A stretch of DNA of 64,000 nucleotides from Synechococcus sp. Nb3U1 (GTDB lineage: Bacteria > Cyanobacteriota > Cyanobacteriia > Thermostichales > Thermostichaceae), in contig NZ_JAKFYQ010000001.1 in the NCBI RefSeq assembly GCF_021533835.1, positions 840,079 to 904,078 on the forward strand. The letters are read 5' to 3'. The number at the start of each line of letters is the position of its first letter. The stretch's first letter is position 1. The notes under the pieces are model-generated. The model saw only the letters and a list, made by a program, of their open reading frames with translations. It had not been told where the DNA came from and searched no databases. Made by a program: the position numbers and the translations under genes. This document shows positions 1 to 8,745 of this stretch, one piece after another.

Positions 1-302
1 CAAACCTCGATTTCTTCCTCTTGGCTACGGGCTTTGTCTTGGACGCGGCTGAAGTTTTGTAAGTAACTCACCACTTGGCGGGCTGCTTCGCTGATGCGAG
101 AAACCTGACGGCTACCCGATATTTCCGCCAGAACCAACGACCCATCCTTAAAGCGGTTCGCATCCTGGGCAATGCGACCCTCGAGGGTAATGGCTTCTTC
201 GTTGACCGCCACCCAGGTATTGTCTTGTTGCTGCTTAGCCAGCAATTGCAGAGACGACTTGGCAAACCCAATTGGCTTGGATAGCTCTGCTATGTACAGC
301 AC
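1..302 (-). CDS. hmpF: Probable pilus motility/taxis protein HmpF, N-terminal part
   Basis: An open frame enters from the left edge and starts at a GTG at 302. An AAGGAG Shine-Dalgarno lies five bases upstream and decides the start. The 100 visible residues begin MLYIAELSKPIGF and contain an 'SLQLLAKQQQDNTWVAVNEE' stretch and a 'VVSYLQNFSRVQDKARSQEE' stretch. From memory this matches the conserved head of cyanobacterial HmpF, a long coiled-coil protein that works with type IV pilus motors in gliding or phototaxis. The coiled coil would lie outside the window. The identification rests on recalled sequence, so it is moderate. The gene is divergent from trpC. Confidence 0.6.
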   Translation of the reverse strand, partial: MLYIAELSKPIGFAKSSLQLLAKQQQDNTWVAVNEEAITLEGRIAQDANRFKDGSLVLAEISGSRQVSRISEAARQVVSYLQNFSRVQDKARSQEEEIEV

Positions 303-661
303 ACCCGGACTCCTTCAAAACAGTAGCGATGATCCAAACCCTGACTTAGCCGAGCTGAACTCCCATCCCGGGAAGTTGGGATGGCGTCTAGGGTGCAGCT
401 AGTCAACCTATCCAGGCTCAACAGCCAATGCCCGCGCTTTGTCCACCCCGGTTTGATCCACATGCTTGGCAACACAGTAGCCAACTTGGCCCCTATCCTA
501 ACTTGCAGTCTAACCAGCTTCCGCTCAGATCGTTCACCCCAAGAGCAAGAAAAACCGCTTTCCTGCAACTAGGCTGGCGGGGGGCTGCAGTAACTATTCA
601 AACTGTCACCGAAAAACTAGAGTAGTCTAGGGTGTGGTGTGGAGTTCTGTTGAGGGGTTCT
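303..661. other. Intergenic region between divergent hmpF and trpC
   Basis: No convincing gene. It holds the Shine-Dalgarno of the minus-strand gene at its left end and a perfect 7-bp inverted repeat, CCATCCC at 363-369 and GGGATGG at 378-384, with an 8-base loop. No T-run follows on either strand, so it is not an obvious terminator. It may lie in the leader of the minus-strand gene. The trpC Shine-Dalgarno (GAGGGG) ends the region. The short frames here are not supported. Confidence 0.5.
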
Positions 662-1582
662 ATGGAGCTACGAGATGAAACCCTGACCATCCGTCGTCGT
701 TCTCCTGCTCCAGCGGTGGTGGTGGCCTCCCAGGTCTATCAAACCGCCTCACCTGAGGCCGAGCCCCGCCACATTTTAGAGGAGATTGTCTGGCACAAAG
801 AGCAGGAAGTGGAGCGCCAGCGTCAACAGGTGCCCCTTAAGCAGTTGCAGCAACAGGTGGCCCAAGCTCCTCCCACCCGAGATTTTGTGGCGGCACTCAC
901 CCAATCTCTCCATCCGGTTTCCTTAATTGCAGAGGTGAAAAAGGCTTCTCCCAGCCGCGGCGTCCTCCGGGATCCCTTTGATCCGGTGGCAATCGCCCAA
1001 AGCTATGTGGCAGGGGGGGCCAGTTGCCTATCGGTACTGACAGATGAGCGGTTTTTTCAGGGCAGTGGCGAGTCTCTGCGGCAAATTCGGGCGGCGGTGG
1101 GGATCCCGTTGCTGTGTAAAGAGTTCATTCTCTATCCCTACCAGATCCTCTGGGCCCGCTCGCTGGGAGCAGATGCAGTGCTGTTGATTGCGGCTATCCT
1201 CTCGGATGCGGACTTGGGCTATTTTCTGAAGCTGATTGCTCAGTTGGGTATGGCGGCTCTGCTGGAGGTGCATACCCCCCAAGAGTTGCAGCGGGTACTG
1301 CGTTTACCCCAGCTGAAGGAGGCCAAGGGGCGGGTGCTGATTGGCATCAATAATCGGGATCTGAGAACCTTTACGGTGGATTTGAACACAACCCACAATT
1401 TGTTGGCGGCCTACCGGGATCCCCTCGCAGATCTACCGGTTGTGAGCGAATCTGGCATTCATACTGACGCTGATTTGCAACAGTTGCAGGCTTGGGGGGT
1501 ACGCTCCGTTTTGGTGGGGGAAGCCTTGGTCAAGCAGCCGGATCCTGGCCAAGCAGCTCGGCACCTATTGGCATCTCACTGA
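662..1582 (+). CDS. trpC: Indole-3-glycerol phosphate synthase
   Basis: Closes the indole ring from 1-(2-carboxyphenylamino)-1-deoxyribulose 5-phosphate in tryptophan synthesis; cytosolic. The 306-residue protein carries a roughly 45-residue N-terminal extension typical of cyanobacterial TrpC ([15 protein letters not shown]...) and then a TIM barrel. Visible active-site blocks are [29 protein letters not shown] and VVSESG, which hold the catalytic Lys and Glu residues of the family. The ATG at 662 is chosen over the in-frame ATG at 632: it has GAGGGG just upstream and matches the family start. It is not next to other trp genes. Confidence 0.95.
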   Translation: MELRDETLTIRRRSPAPAVVVASQVYQTASPEAEPRHILEEIVWHKEQEVERQRQQVPLKQLQQQVAQAPPTRDFVAALTQSLHPVSLIAEVKKASPSRGVLRDPFDPVAIAQSYVAGGASCLSVLTDERFFQGSGESLRQIRAAVGIPLLCKEFILYPYQILWARSLGADAVLLIAAILSDADLGYFLKLIAQLGMAALLEVHTPQELQRVLRLPQLKEAKGRVLIGINNRDLRTFTVDLNTTHNLLAAYRDPLADLPVVSESGIHTDADLQQLQAWGVRSVLVGEALVKQPDPGQAARHLLASH

Positions 1583-1619
1583 ATGGGGATCACATGGATC
1601 CCAGGGATCACTCAGACCG

Positions 1620-1847
1620 ATGAAACGCATTCCTGTGCCTGCTCATGTCCACTACGAATTTTTGCTGCGGGTTCTGGAGCGGCAGACTTTTCCGGCAGTC
1701 GAAGAACAGGATTTTAACAATCGGGCCCGCATGCAAGAGCTGATCAACTCCCTGCGTAAGGCCCTGACCCAACAGCAGCAACTGGAAGAAGACTGGCGAC
1801 AACGGGGTTATCAAGTGGATCACCGTTGGAATATGGAAGAACCGTGA
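1620..1847 (+). CDS. Small conserved cyanobacterial protein, possibly DUF5340
   Basis: A 75-residue protein, MKRIPVPAHVHYEFLLRVLER..., charged and mostly helical by eye. The 'VHYEFLLRVLERQTF' opening and a predicted helical C-terminal half resemble a small cyanobacteria-only family that I recall as DUF5340; the family number is uncertain. No signal peptide, membrane segment or catalytic motif is visible. It follows trpC by 37 bases on the same strand and could be co-transcribed, but no functional link is evident. Confidence 0.6.
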   Translation: MKRIPVPAHVHYEFLLRVLERQTFPAVEEQDFNNRARMQELINSLRKALTQQQQLEEDWRQRGYQVDHRWNMEEP

Positions 1848-1929
1848 CCCCTCTTGACTCTCCAGTGGACTGTAAGGTTTAGCATCAAGCCAACTGAGCT
1901 ATTCCCGCAAGCAGCCCCGCACTCTAGCC

Positions 1930-2030
1930 GTTAGGGTGTCGGCGTAGCCTGTCGTAGGCATAGCGTCGGGAGGATGTCACTTCTACAACCCTCTTCGGGG
2001 GGTAGCACCTTACTCTCAGGAGGTTTTCCA
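1930..2030 (+). promoter_or_regulatory. Leader of the copper genes with UUCG hairpin
   Basis: ACCCTC (1988-1993), the tetraloop TTCG and GGGGGT (1998-2003) form a compact stem-loop. It lies 15 bases before an AGGAGG Shine-Dalgarno (2018-2023) that serves the ATG at 2037. A UUCG-capped stem is very stable and may protect or gate the mRNA. Just upstream, 1940-1972 contains a short GTAGGCATAGCG-type repeat seen in variant form elsewhere in cyanobacterial spacers. No copper operator was recognised. Confidence 0.35.
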
Positions 2031-2036
2031 ACCAAG

Positions 2037-2231
2037 ATGCAGACTGCGTTGACCGTGCCCAAGCTAGCCTGTTTGGCCTGTGTAGAAACGATTACCCAAG
2101 CGGTGCAGCAACTGGATCCACAAGCCCATGTCCAGGCAGATCCCAAAACCAAGCAGGTGGTGATCACCTCCGAGCGCCCTGTGAGTGATTTGCGGCAGGC
2201 TCTCATCCAAGTGGGCTATCCCCCGGTATAG
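2037..2231 (+). CDS. CopZ-like heavy-metal-associated domain chaperone
   Basis: A 64-residue single HMA (ferredoxin-like) domain, the fold of Atx1/CopZ chaperones that hand Cu(I) to P1B ATPases. The metal loop reads CLAC within LACLACVETI, in place of the usual GMxCxxC; both cysteines and the two-residue spacing are kept. The end, LRQALIQVGYPPV, is family-like. The ATG at 2037 is chosen because everything upstream lacks the fold; the AGGAGG is 13 bases away, a little far. The copper ATPase gene follows 110 bases downstream, which supports a copper role. Confidence 0.75.
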   Translation: MQTALTVPKLACLACVETITQAVQQLDPQAHVQADPKTKQVVITSERPVSDLRQALIQVGYPPV

Positions 2232-2341
2232 CCCATTCGTGGCTGGAAACGGTCTGATCCAAACAGATGCTCTTTCTACAAGTAGCTGCCTTTGTCCTTC
2301 TTGGGGGGATGGGTGGCTACCGATTTCATCCAGGTGTTGCC

Positions 2342-4633
2342 ATGTCTGCTCAAAAAGTATCGTCGGGTGCGTTATCGGTCTTTACACCCCCTGGCGAGGG
2401 CACTTGGCAGTTGGCCTTGCAGGGCATGAGTTGTGCCTCCTGTGCCCACAGCATCGAACAGGCTCTTACCCAGGTGCCGGGGGTATCCCAGGCATCTGTT
2501 AATTTTGCTACGGAGCAGGCCACGGTCAAAGGGGATCCCAAGCTGGTGAATCCACAGGGGTTGATTCGGGCAGTGGAGCAGGCGGGGTATCAGGCGCGGT
2601 TGATCCAAGACGACTGGCCGGATCCCACAGATGCAGAGCGGATCGCTCAACGGGCCGCCGAACGAGAATTGCGGCTGAAGGTAGCCATAGGGGTGAGTAT
2701 CAGTACGGTGTTGGTGATTGGATCCCTACCGATGATGCTGGGGATGGAGATCCCAGGTTTTCCCATGTGGCTGCACAATCCTTGGTTGCAGTTGCTGTTG
2801 ACGGCCCCGGTGCAGTTTTGGGTGGGCAAGCATTTTTATCGCGGCGCTTGGGCGGCTTGGCAACGGCGTTCGGCGGATATGAATACGTTGGTGGCCTTGG
2901 GAACGAGCGCAGCTTTCTTCTATTCTCTTTTCCCGACGGTTTTTCCTCACTATTTCTCTCAACAGGGGCTGCAGCCGGATGTGTATTACGAGGTCTCGGC
3001 GGTGGTCACCACTCTGATCCTGGTGGGCAAGTGGATGGAGCAACAGGCCAAAGGGCAAACCTCTGAAGCGATTCGCAAGCTGATGGGGTTGCAACCCAAA
3101 ACGGCGCGGGTGATTCGCCAAGGTGTGGAGCGGGATATCCCGATTCGGGAGGTGCAGGTGGGGGATCAGATCCGAGTGCGCCCTGGAGAAAAAGTGCCAG
3201 TGGATGGGGTCGTTCTAGAGGGATCCTCGGCGGTGGATGAGTCGATGGTAACCGGGGAGAGCTTGCCCATACAGAAGTCTGTAGGAGATGAGGTGATTGG
3301 GGCAACGTTGAACCGGACAGGTAGCTTTGTGATGGAGGCCCGCCGGGTAGGTAAAGACACTGTACTGGCCCAGATCGTGCGCTTGGTCCAGGAAGCTCAG
3401 GGATCCAAAGCGCCCATTCAACAGTTGGCGGATCAGGTCACGGCTTGGTTTGTCCCGGCGGTGATTGGAGTTGCCATCCTCACTTTTATCCTTTGGTGGG
3501 TGCTGGCAAGTAACCCGACCTTGGCCCTGGTGAATACGATTGGCGTGCTGATTATCGCCTGTCCCTGTGCCTTGGGGTTGGCTACCCCCACCTCGATTAT
3601 GGTGGGTACAGGGCGGGGGGCAGAATTGGGGGTACTGATAAAAAGTGCCAATAGCCTGGAGCTGGCCCATCGTTTGTGCACCGTGGTCTTGGACAAAACC
3701 GGTACCCTCACCGAAGGCCGTCCCACCGTCACGGATATCTGGACGAATGGCCCCTCTTCCCTGGCTGTGTTGCGCCTAGCAGCGGCAGTAGAACGGCACT
3801 CGGAGCATCCCTTGGCTCAGGCAGTGGTACAAAAAGCTGAAGCAGAGGGGATCACGATCCCTGCAGTTCAGCATTTTCAAGCGATGGTGGGCAATGGGGC
3901 GGAAGCCTGGGTGGAGGATCAGAGGATTCGCATCGGTCGGCTAAGTTGGTTGCAGGAGCTGGGGATCCTCTGGGATCCCGCTTGGGCAGAGCAGGTGCAA
4001 GCCTGGGAAAGCCAGGGCAAAACCGTGATCGGGGTGACTCAATCGGAAAGTTTGCTGGGGCTATTGGCGATTGCTGACCCACTTAAACCCACCTCCCCTG
4101 AAGCCGTGCAACAGCTGCAACAGATGGGCCTGGAGGTGATCATGCTCACGGGCGACAACCCAACGACTGCCGAAGCGATTGCTCAACAGGCAGGGATTCG
4201 GCGAGTGATTGCCCAAGTGCGCCCCGATCAAAAGGCAGCTCATATACGCCAATTGCGGCAGCCTCAACACCTTGTGGCGATGGTAGGGGATGGCATCAAT
4301 GATGCGCCCGCTCTGGCTGAAGCGGATGTGGGCATTGCCATCGGCACAGGTACGGACGTGGCCATAGCCGCCAGCGATATCACCCTGATGTCGGGAGATT
4401 TGCGGGGCGTGGTTACCGCCATTCAATTGAGTCGGGCCACCCTCAACAACATTCGGCAAAACCTATTTTTTGCCTTTATCTACAACACCCTTGGGATCCC
4501 GATTGCGGCGGGGGTGCTCTACCCCTTCACTGGCTGGCTTCTCAACCCAATTGTGGCGGGAGCAGCCATGGCCTTGAGTTCCGTCTCGGTGGTGACCAAT
4601 GCTCTGCGGCTGCGGCGGTTTCGACCTCGTTAA
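2342..4633 (+). CDS. copA: Copper-translocating P-type ATPase (CopA/CtaA/PacS type)
   Basis: A P1B-1 ATPase that pumps Cu(I) across the plasma or thylakoid membrane; 763 residues. Domains in order: one HMA domain with GMSCASC (Cys31, Cys34), a pair of N-terminal helices, an actuator domain with VTGES, the metal-site helix with CPC (Cys407, Cys409), the phosphorylation motif DKTGT (Asp451), the nucleotide-binding SEHPLAQ, and TGDN and [10 protein letters not shown] in the hinge. The start MSAQ at 2342 is preferred over the in-frame ATG at 2267, whose first 25 residues are not family-like. The product could serve thylakoid import (PacS) or cytoplasmic-membrane import (CtaA); sequence alone does not decide. 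Confidence 0.92.
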   Translation: MSAQKVSSGALSVFTPPGEGTWQLALQGMSCASCAHSIEQALTQVPGVSQASVNFATEQATVKGDPKLVNPQGLIRAVEQAGYQARLIQDDWPDPTDAERIAQRAAERELRLKVAIGVSISTVLVIGSLPMMLGMEIPGFPMWLHNPWLQLLLTAPVQFWVGKHFYRGAWAAWQRRSADMNTLVALGTSAAFFYSLFPTVFPHYFSQQGLQPDVYYEVSAVVTTLILVGKWMEQQAKGQTSEAIRKLMGLQPKTARVIRQGVERDIPIREVQVGDQIRVRPGEKVPVDGVVLEGSSAVDESMVTGESLPIQKSVGDEVIGATLNRTGSFVMEARRVGKDTVLAQIVRLVQEAQGSKAPIQQLADQVTAWFVPAVIGVAILTFILWWVLASNPTLALVNTIGVLIIACPCALGLATPTSIMVGTGRGAELGVLIKSANSLELAHRLCTVVLDKTGTLTEGRPTVTDIWTNGPSSLAVLRLAAAVERHSEHPLAQAVVQKAEAEGITIPAVQHFQAMVGNGAEAWVEDQRIRIGRLSWLQELGILWDPAWAEQVQAWESQGKTVIGVTQSESLLGLLAIADPLKPTSPEAVQQLQQMGLEVIMLTGDNPTTAEAIAQQAGIRRVIAQVRPDQKAAHIRQLRQPQHLVAMVGDGINDAPALAEADVGIAIGTGTDVAIAASDITLMSGDLRGVVTAIQLSRATLNNIRQNLFFAFIYNTLGIPIAAGVLYPFTGWLLNPIVAGAAMALSSVSVVTNALRLRRFRPR

Positions 4634-4662
4634 GAGTCGAAGACAAAATGGCAAAGAAAAAA

Positions 4663-4681
4663 GGTAGGTTCATCACCTACC
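4663..4681 (-). terminator. Intrinsic terminator downstream of hsp20
   Basis: Read on the minus strand: a perfect 7-bp stem GGTAGGT/ACCTACC with a 5-base loop, followed directly by six T residues. This is a textbook Rho-independent terminator. It lies about 165 bases after the hsp20 stop codon and 30 bases beyond the convergent copA stop. Confidence 0.75.
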
Positions 4682-4704
4682 CCAATAGAATCCTCATTCT
4701 TAAC

Positions 4705-4748
4705 TTGCAATCATGTTGCAATCATGTTGTAATCATGCTGAAATCACA
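4705..4748. repeat. Four tandem 11-bp iteron-like repeats
   Basis: TTGCAATCATG at 4705-4715 and 4716-4726, TTGTAATCATG at 4727-4737, and the decayed copy CTGAAATCACA at 4738-4748. The period of 11 bp is close to one helical turn, so the copies face the same side of DNA. Further AATCA units follow to about 4835. The block is AT-rich compared with its surroundings. Confidence 0.7.
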
Positions 4749-4801
4749 GCCCCTTCAACTACAAATCATAGTTGAATCAGTGAATCAGGATGAGAGCTAT
4801 G

Positions 4802-4829
4802 GATGTGGATGTAAACCCAAATCCACATC
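4802..4829. repeat. Perfect 9-bp inverted repeat
   Basis: GATGTGGAT (4802-4810) and ATCCACATC (4821-4829) flank a 10-base loop, just beyond the hsp20 stop codon at 4845. It would fold in the hsp20 3' untranslated RNA. No T-run follows it in the minus direction, so the better terminator is at 4663-4681. Confidence 0.6.
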
Positions 4830-4844
4830 TAAATCACATCCAGA

Positions 4845-5288
4845 TCAAGAAACAACATTCACTTTAACCAGTTGGGCTTTCTCCGATTCCGCCTTCGGTA
4901 ACGTTAGGGTCAGGATCCCATCTTTGTACTCCGCTTTCACCTGATCATGTTGGATCCGGTTTGGCAGCGGGATTACCCGTTGGAAACGCCCATAGCGGAA
5001 CTCACTGCGGGTTACTCCTTTGTCTTCAGAGCGTTTTTCAAATCGCCGTTCCCCACTGATGGAAATCGCCTCCGCTGTCGCTTGAATGTCCAGATCGTTG
5101 GCATCCAAACCGGGCAACTCCAGCTTCAAGGTAATGGCTTCTGGGTCATCATGCATTTCTACTGCGGGCACAAATGCAAATCCAAGATCCCCATCGTTGG
5201 CACGGGGAACCAGACGGTCAAACATCCGGTTCATTTCCCGTTGGATTTCATCAATTTCACGAAATGGATCCCAGCGAACGATATTCAT
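4845..5288 (-). CDS. hspA: Small heat-shock protein, Hsp20 family
   Basis: An ATP-independent holdase with an alpha-crystallin domain; 147 residues. It starts MNIVRWDPFREIDEIQREMN, the classic bacterial class A opening. The alpha-crystallin core runs from about residue 40 to 135, with ELPGLDANDLDI, the SGERR strand and YKDGILTLTLPK. The ATG at 5288 is decided by a strong AGGAGG in the leader; the longer in-frame ATG at 5339 would put that site inside the gene. Cyanobacterial homologues (Hsp17/HspA) protect thylakoid membranes and phycobilisomes during heat. The leader is structured (see 5295-5364). Confidence 0.93.
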   Translation of the reverse strand: MNIVRWDPFREIDEIQREMNRMFDRLVPRANDGDLGFAFVPAVEMHDDPEAITLKLELPGLDANDLDIQATAEAISISGERRFEKRSEDKGVTRSEFRYGRFQRVIPLPNRIQHDQVKAEYKDGILTLTLPKAESEKAQLVKVNVVS

Positions 5289-5294
5289 AAATCG

Positions 5295-5364
5295 TCCTCC
5301 TGACATGATCTTCATGTTTTGCTTTAACTTCCGATCCAAACCTAGAGGCTTGACACAACCTCTA
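5295..5364 (-). promoter_or_regulatory. Structured leader of hsp20, possible RNA thermometer
   Basis: On the minus strand the 5' region holds two perfect hairpins. TAGAGG/CCTCTA (5343-5348 and 5359-5364) has a 10-base loop. CATGA/TCATG (5304-5308 and 5312-5316) has a 3-base loop and ends five bases before the GGAGG Shine-Dalgarno (5295-5299). Synechocystis hsp17 is known to be controlled by a short 5' UTR thermometer; the same logic is inferred here. The outer dyad could instead be a repressor operator. Confidence 0.4.
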
Positions 5365-5450
5365 TGCTTCTAATTTAGGCAATAGTAGCCGGAGATATGT
5401 AGGGTTTTCTGGAATGTCTTTAGGGGATTTGCCGCCCCTGCTGGAATGGA

Positions 5451-5744
5451 CTAGGGCTCGGTACGTTTGGGCCGACGATTGGGTCGTGTTTGCAACCACA
5501 TGCTGAGACCTGTCGCCGCTATGACCAACAATCCCAATCCGTTCAAGAAAGGATAAACCGCTTGCAGATTCAGAGGCCCCCATTGGCCTTTGTGGATTTG
5601 GATGAGCCAGTAGTAGTCGAAGTTTTGATTGAGAAGGGCAATTTGGTACAGGGATCCCGTCAGCACAGTCACCACCAACGGCAAAAACAGGATGGGGGCG
5701 AGAATGCGGTGGATCTTGCGGATTGTCATCTTGTTCAGGACCAT
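5451..5744 (-). CDS. Small PepSY-like membrane protein
   Basis: A 97-residue integral membrane protein. Helix 1 covers about residues 10-33 (HRILAPILFLPLVVTVLTGS) and helix 2 about 60-85 (YPFLNGLGLLVIAATGLSMW). The His-Arg at the start of helix 1 and the HKGQW motif before helix 2 resemble the first two helices of PepSY-associated membrane proteins, but no PepSY domain is present. GGAGAG before the ATG at 5744 supports the start. It lies 83 bases after the VOC gene on the same strand. Function unknown. Confidence 0.65.
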   Translation of the reverse strand: MVLNKMTIRKIHRILAPILFLPLVVTVLTGSLYQIALLNQNFDYYWLIQIHKGQWGPLNLQAVYPFLNGLGLLVIAATGLSMWLQTRPNRRPKRTEP

Positions 5745-5827
5745 GGGGTTCTCTCCAAAGCGGGGGTCTTACTTTAGTAATGGTACGAGTTGAGCGCTTG
5801 AGTGGTTTTGCCCGCCCCTGAACCCGG

Positions 5828-6340
5828 TCAAACGAGACTCTCATGCCGCGACTGGCTCAATACCTGATATTCCATCGGATCAAAAAAGGGATCCCCAGCT
5901 ACATAGGCTCGACCGGGGGAGAGATCCGGCAAGGGATCTGCCTCCGCTTGGCCATCGAAAGTCAGCTCCAACAGCACCCCGTTGGGATCGTAGACAAACA
6001 GTTGCCATAGGCTGGTTCCCGGCACGATGAACTCACGACAGGAAAGGCCTAACTGGGCGATCCGCCGCTTCAATTCGTGGAATCCTACTGCCTGAAGGGA
6101 AACGTGATCAATGGCTCCGGTTTCTAAGGGAGCCACCCCTGATTTCCCCAAGGCTGGGCCACCGGCGTAGATGTGAAGAATGGCAGGATTTTCGGGGGTT
6201 GGGCAGGCCAGCCATGCTCCCGGAAACCCAAAGTTGGGGCGGGGAACTTGCCGCATACCCAGGATCTGGGTGTAAAAGCGGATCGTGGCTTCCAAATCGT
6301 TGGTTTTAATGGCGATGTGAAATAAGCCCGTGAGCACCAT
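5828..6340 (-). CDS. VOC/glyoxalase-fold protein
   Basis: About 170 residues with the vicinal-oxygen-chelate fold of glyoxalases and extradiol dioxygenases. The first beta-alpha module starts VLTGLFHIAIKTNDLEATIRFY and the second DHVSLQAVGFHELKRRI; metal-ligand candidates are His in FHIAIKT, His in DHVSL and Glu in GVLLELTF, the usual set. The start at 6340 follows the family; an in-frame ATG at 6394 is possible. Substrate cannot be told. It follows accA by tens of bases and may share its transcript. Confidence 0.8.
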   Translation of the reverse strand: MVLTGLFHIAIKTNDLEATIRFYTQILGMRQVPRPNFGFPGAWLACPTPENPAILHIYAGGPALGKSGVAPLETGAIDHVSLQAVGFHELKRRIAQLGLSCREFIVPGTSLWQLFVYDPNGVLLELTFDGQAEADPLPDLSPGRAYVAGDPFFDPMEYQVLSQSRHESLV

Positions 6341-6431
6341 AGTTCCGTGCGCAATCCCTAGGTCATCGATCGACGAGTCATCCATCCTCCGCATCAGGTC
6401 AGGCCAGATCCCTTCCCCATCTCTGACTGGG

Positions 6432-7409
6432 CTAACGGGTCACCTCCAAAAAGGATCCCATGCGGCGAAACTTCTGGTAACGATCCTCCCGCAGTTGTCG
6501 GCCACTTAAGCTAGAAAGCTCCTGTAGATGTCTTAGCAGGGCTTGCTTTAGGGCTTGGGCTGCTTCCACCGGAGCGCGATGGGCACCTCCAACGGGTTCG
6601 GGCAGGATCTCGTCGATGACTTCTAGTTGCAGCAGATCTTGAGCAGTGATGCGCAGGGCCGCCGCTGCTTGTGGGGCTTTTTTAGCATCTTTCCAGAGAA
6701 TCGTTGCACACCCTTCCGGGGAGATCACTGAATAAACAGCATGTTCAAACATCAACACCCGGTCGCCAATACCGATGGCCAAGGCTCCACCGGATCCCCC
6801 TTCACCGATGACGGTGCAGATAATCGGGATCTCCAAGCGGAAGAGGGCTTGTAGGTTGGCGGCGATCGCCTCTCCTTGTCCCTCTTCTTCTGCCTTCAGG
6901 CCGGGGTAGGCCCCCGGAGTATCAATAAAGGTGAGTAGGGGGAGGCCAAAACGGTGGGCATGTTCCATCAGTCGGAGCGCCTTGCGATAGCCAGCCGGAT
7001 TGGGCATGCCGAAGTTGCGGTGAATGTTGTCTTTGGTGTCACGGCCTTTTTGGTGGCCCAGGATGACAACCGGCCGATCTTCTAGTTTGGCCAAACCACC
7101 GACAATCGCTGGATCATCCTGGCCGTGGCGATCTCCGTGTAGTTCGAACCAGTCGTCGCAGATGGTTTGCACGTAGTCGAGGGTGCTGGGGCGACGGGGG
7201 TGACGGGCCACCTGCAGGCGTTCCACCGGGGTAAGCTGGCGGAAGATCTCACGGCGCAGTTCTTCAGCTTTAGCTTCCAGTTGGCGAATTTGCTCGGAAG
7301 CTTCGATCTCATTGTCTTCTGCCAAAGAGCGAATCTCCTCAATGCGTTGCTCTAGGGCAGCGACAGGCTGCTCAAAATCCAGCAGCATACGGTCGGTAGA
7401 TTTGGTCAT
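6432..7409 (-). CDS. accA: Acetyl-CoA carboxylase carboxyltransferase subunit alpha
   Basis: Forms the carboxyltransferase with AccD, moving the carboxyl group from biotin to acetyl-CoA in fatty-acid synthesis. It is 325 residues, the normal length. The N-terminal helical part ([18 protein letters not shown]) is followed by the crotonase-like domain with [51 protein letters not shown] and [10 protein letters not shown], all family hallmarks. No good Shine-Dalgarno precedes the ATG at 7409. A second ATG seven codons in (7388) is an alternative. Confidence 0.96.
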   Translation of the reverse strand: MTKSTDRMLLDFEQPVAALEQRIEEIRSLAEDNEIEASEQIRQLEAKAEELRREIFRQLTPVERLQVARHPRRPSTLDYVQTICDDWFELHGDRHGQDDPAIVGGLAKLEDRPVVILGHQKGRDTKDNIHRNFGMPNPAGYRKALRLMEHAHRFGLPLLTFIDTPGAYPGLKAEEEGQGEAIAANLQALFRLEIPIICTVIGEGGSGGALAIGIGDRVLMFEHAVYSVISPEGCATILWKDAKKAPQAAAALRITAQDLLQLEVIDEILPEPVGGAHRAPVEAAQALKQALLRHLQELSSLSGRQLREDRYQKFRRMGSFLEVTR

Positions 7410-7625
7410 GACCGATCCAAAAACGGGCTTTGGGTTGGATAGGGTTGAACGTCGATCTTCTCATATCCGGTTCCTCACAGGCAGAAAAAACAGAATCCTT
7501 CTGCTCTTTCCCGTCAGACACCCCCCTATTAAGCTTCCAGAATCTCCAGCACACAGTCCTTTGACTTTCTGGGTAAGGTAAAGAATAGGGTTAAGAACAA
7601 ATCACCCGTTTCGGGAAGGGATCCC

Positions 7626-8150
7626 TTGCCTACGACCAAAAATGCACCGACACTTGCTCCACTGCCCCCTTGGCTCCGCTGGGCCATGGTGGGATCCGTG
7701 GTTGTGGCCATTGGGCTGGGGGCTTTTTGGCAACATGGGCAACCGGAGCGACAGGTGCGCGTTCACACTGAAACCTTGTTGCGGGCGGTAGAGGGACGCG
7801 ATTGGGAACGGGTGGAGTCGCTCTTTTCCGAGGCTTACACCGATGACTGGGGGTTTGATAAGCAAACGGCGCTTTCCTACGCTCAGCAGGTTTTTGGCCA
7901 ATTTTTTCGCCTGCGCATTCAGCCGCAGGAACTGCAGGTACAGATCAGCCAAGGGGATAGGGGGAATGCCACCGTTTGGTTTGTGATCGAGGGATCCGGC
8001 GATCCCTTGGCCAACCTAACTCGGGATCAGGTGAATGCGTTGGAGCAACCGTTTCAGTTTTTCTGGCAGCGCCCTGGGGGCAACCCCTATCGTTGGGAAT
8101 TGATCCGCATCGAGAACCCTGACTTGGAAATCCCTGCCGTTCGTTCTTGA
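7626..8150 (+). CDS. Membrane-anchored hypothetical protein, possibly NTF2-like
   Basis: A 174-residue protein read from a TTG at 7626, with an AAGGGA just upstream; an ATG at 7686 inside the membrane segment is an alternative. One transmembrane helix (about residues 19-35, RWAMVGSVVVAIGLGAFW) is followed by a soluble domain. The helical opening LLRAVEGRDWERVESLF and later strands ending in YRWELIRIENPD suggest an NTF2/SnoaL-type fold, but no active residues can be named. It is divergent from accA. Function unknown. Confidence 0.6.
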   Translation: MPTTKNAPTLAPLPPWLRWAMVGSVVVAIGLGAFWQHGQPERQVRVHTETLLRAVEGRDWERVESLFSEAYTDDWGFDKQTALSYAQQVFGQFFRLRIQPQELQVQISQGDRGNATVWFVIEGSGDPLANLTRDQVNALEQPFQFFWQRPGGNPYRWELIRIENPDLEIPAVRS

Positions 8151-8187
8151 GCGAATGCGGGGTTTTTGTCCTGTGGTGCTTAGCTGT

Positions 8188-8742
8188 TTATAGAGTTGAC
8201 GAGGGGCTGGGGCTGAACCACAGGTCGGGGTCGATGATGAACAAGTGGGAGAATGCTCCCGAGGCGGGAACCCACTGGACGATCCCTCGTTGGCGAGCTT
8301 GAGCGGCATTGCGGCTGGGGACGGGCTGTAGTTGAGAGAGGGGCAAACGGCGCAACAGGGGTGGGGTGGGGATGGGCAGACCTACTTGCTGTTGATCAGG
8401 CCCCCGCAATAGGATCAGGGCTTGGGGTTGGAAGGGCAGGTGTTTGCCCAACAACAAACGACCAGGATTGAGCAGAGGAATGGGATGATCTTCGTCGCTG
8501 GATCCAGGCGAAAGCCTGAGGCGAACCGACGGGATCCCATAGCCTAGATTGGATTCAAGTTCCCCTTGAATGTCCTGCCAGGCCAAGACTCGCTGTGGCC
8601 GCAGGATCGGCAGCCCAAAGTCGAAGAACTCCGTCCCGTTGACGCGATGGGATCTTAGCTGAAAGGTGATCAACTTCTGTTGATGACTCAATGCTTCCTG
8701 CTGGGCTAAGCGCCGGGAGCGTAGCGGAGACAGTAGAGCCAT
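8188..8742 (-). CDS. Hypothetical protein, possibly a diverged CheW-type coupling protein
   Basis: 184 residues. The segment LITFQLRSHRVNGTEFFDFG and the later 'GRLLLGKHLPFQPQALILL' are reminiscent of CheW strands, but similarity is weak. The main support is context: it starts three bases after the stop of the hybrid CheA on the same strand, with GGGAGG seven bases before its ATG. CheW-like proteins link chemoreceptors to CheA. If the upstream kinase is dead, this gene may have lost its partner. The family assignment is low confidence; that the gene is real is more secure. Confidence 0.5.
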   Translation of the reverse strand: MALLSPLRSRRLAQQEALSHQQKLITFQLRSHRVNGTEFFDFGLPILRPQRVLAWQDIQGELESNLGYGIPSVRLRLSPGSSDEDHPIPLLNPGRLLLGKHLPFQPQALILLRGPDQQQVGLPIPTPPLLRRLPLSQLQPVPSRNAAQARQRGIVQWVPASGAFSHLFIIDPDLWFSPSPSSTL

Positions 8743-8745
8743 GGG

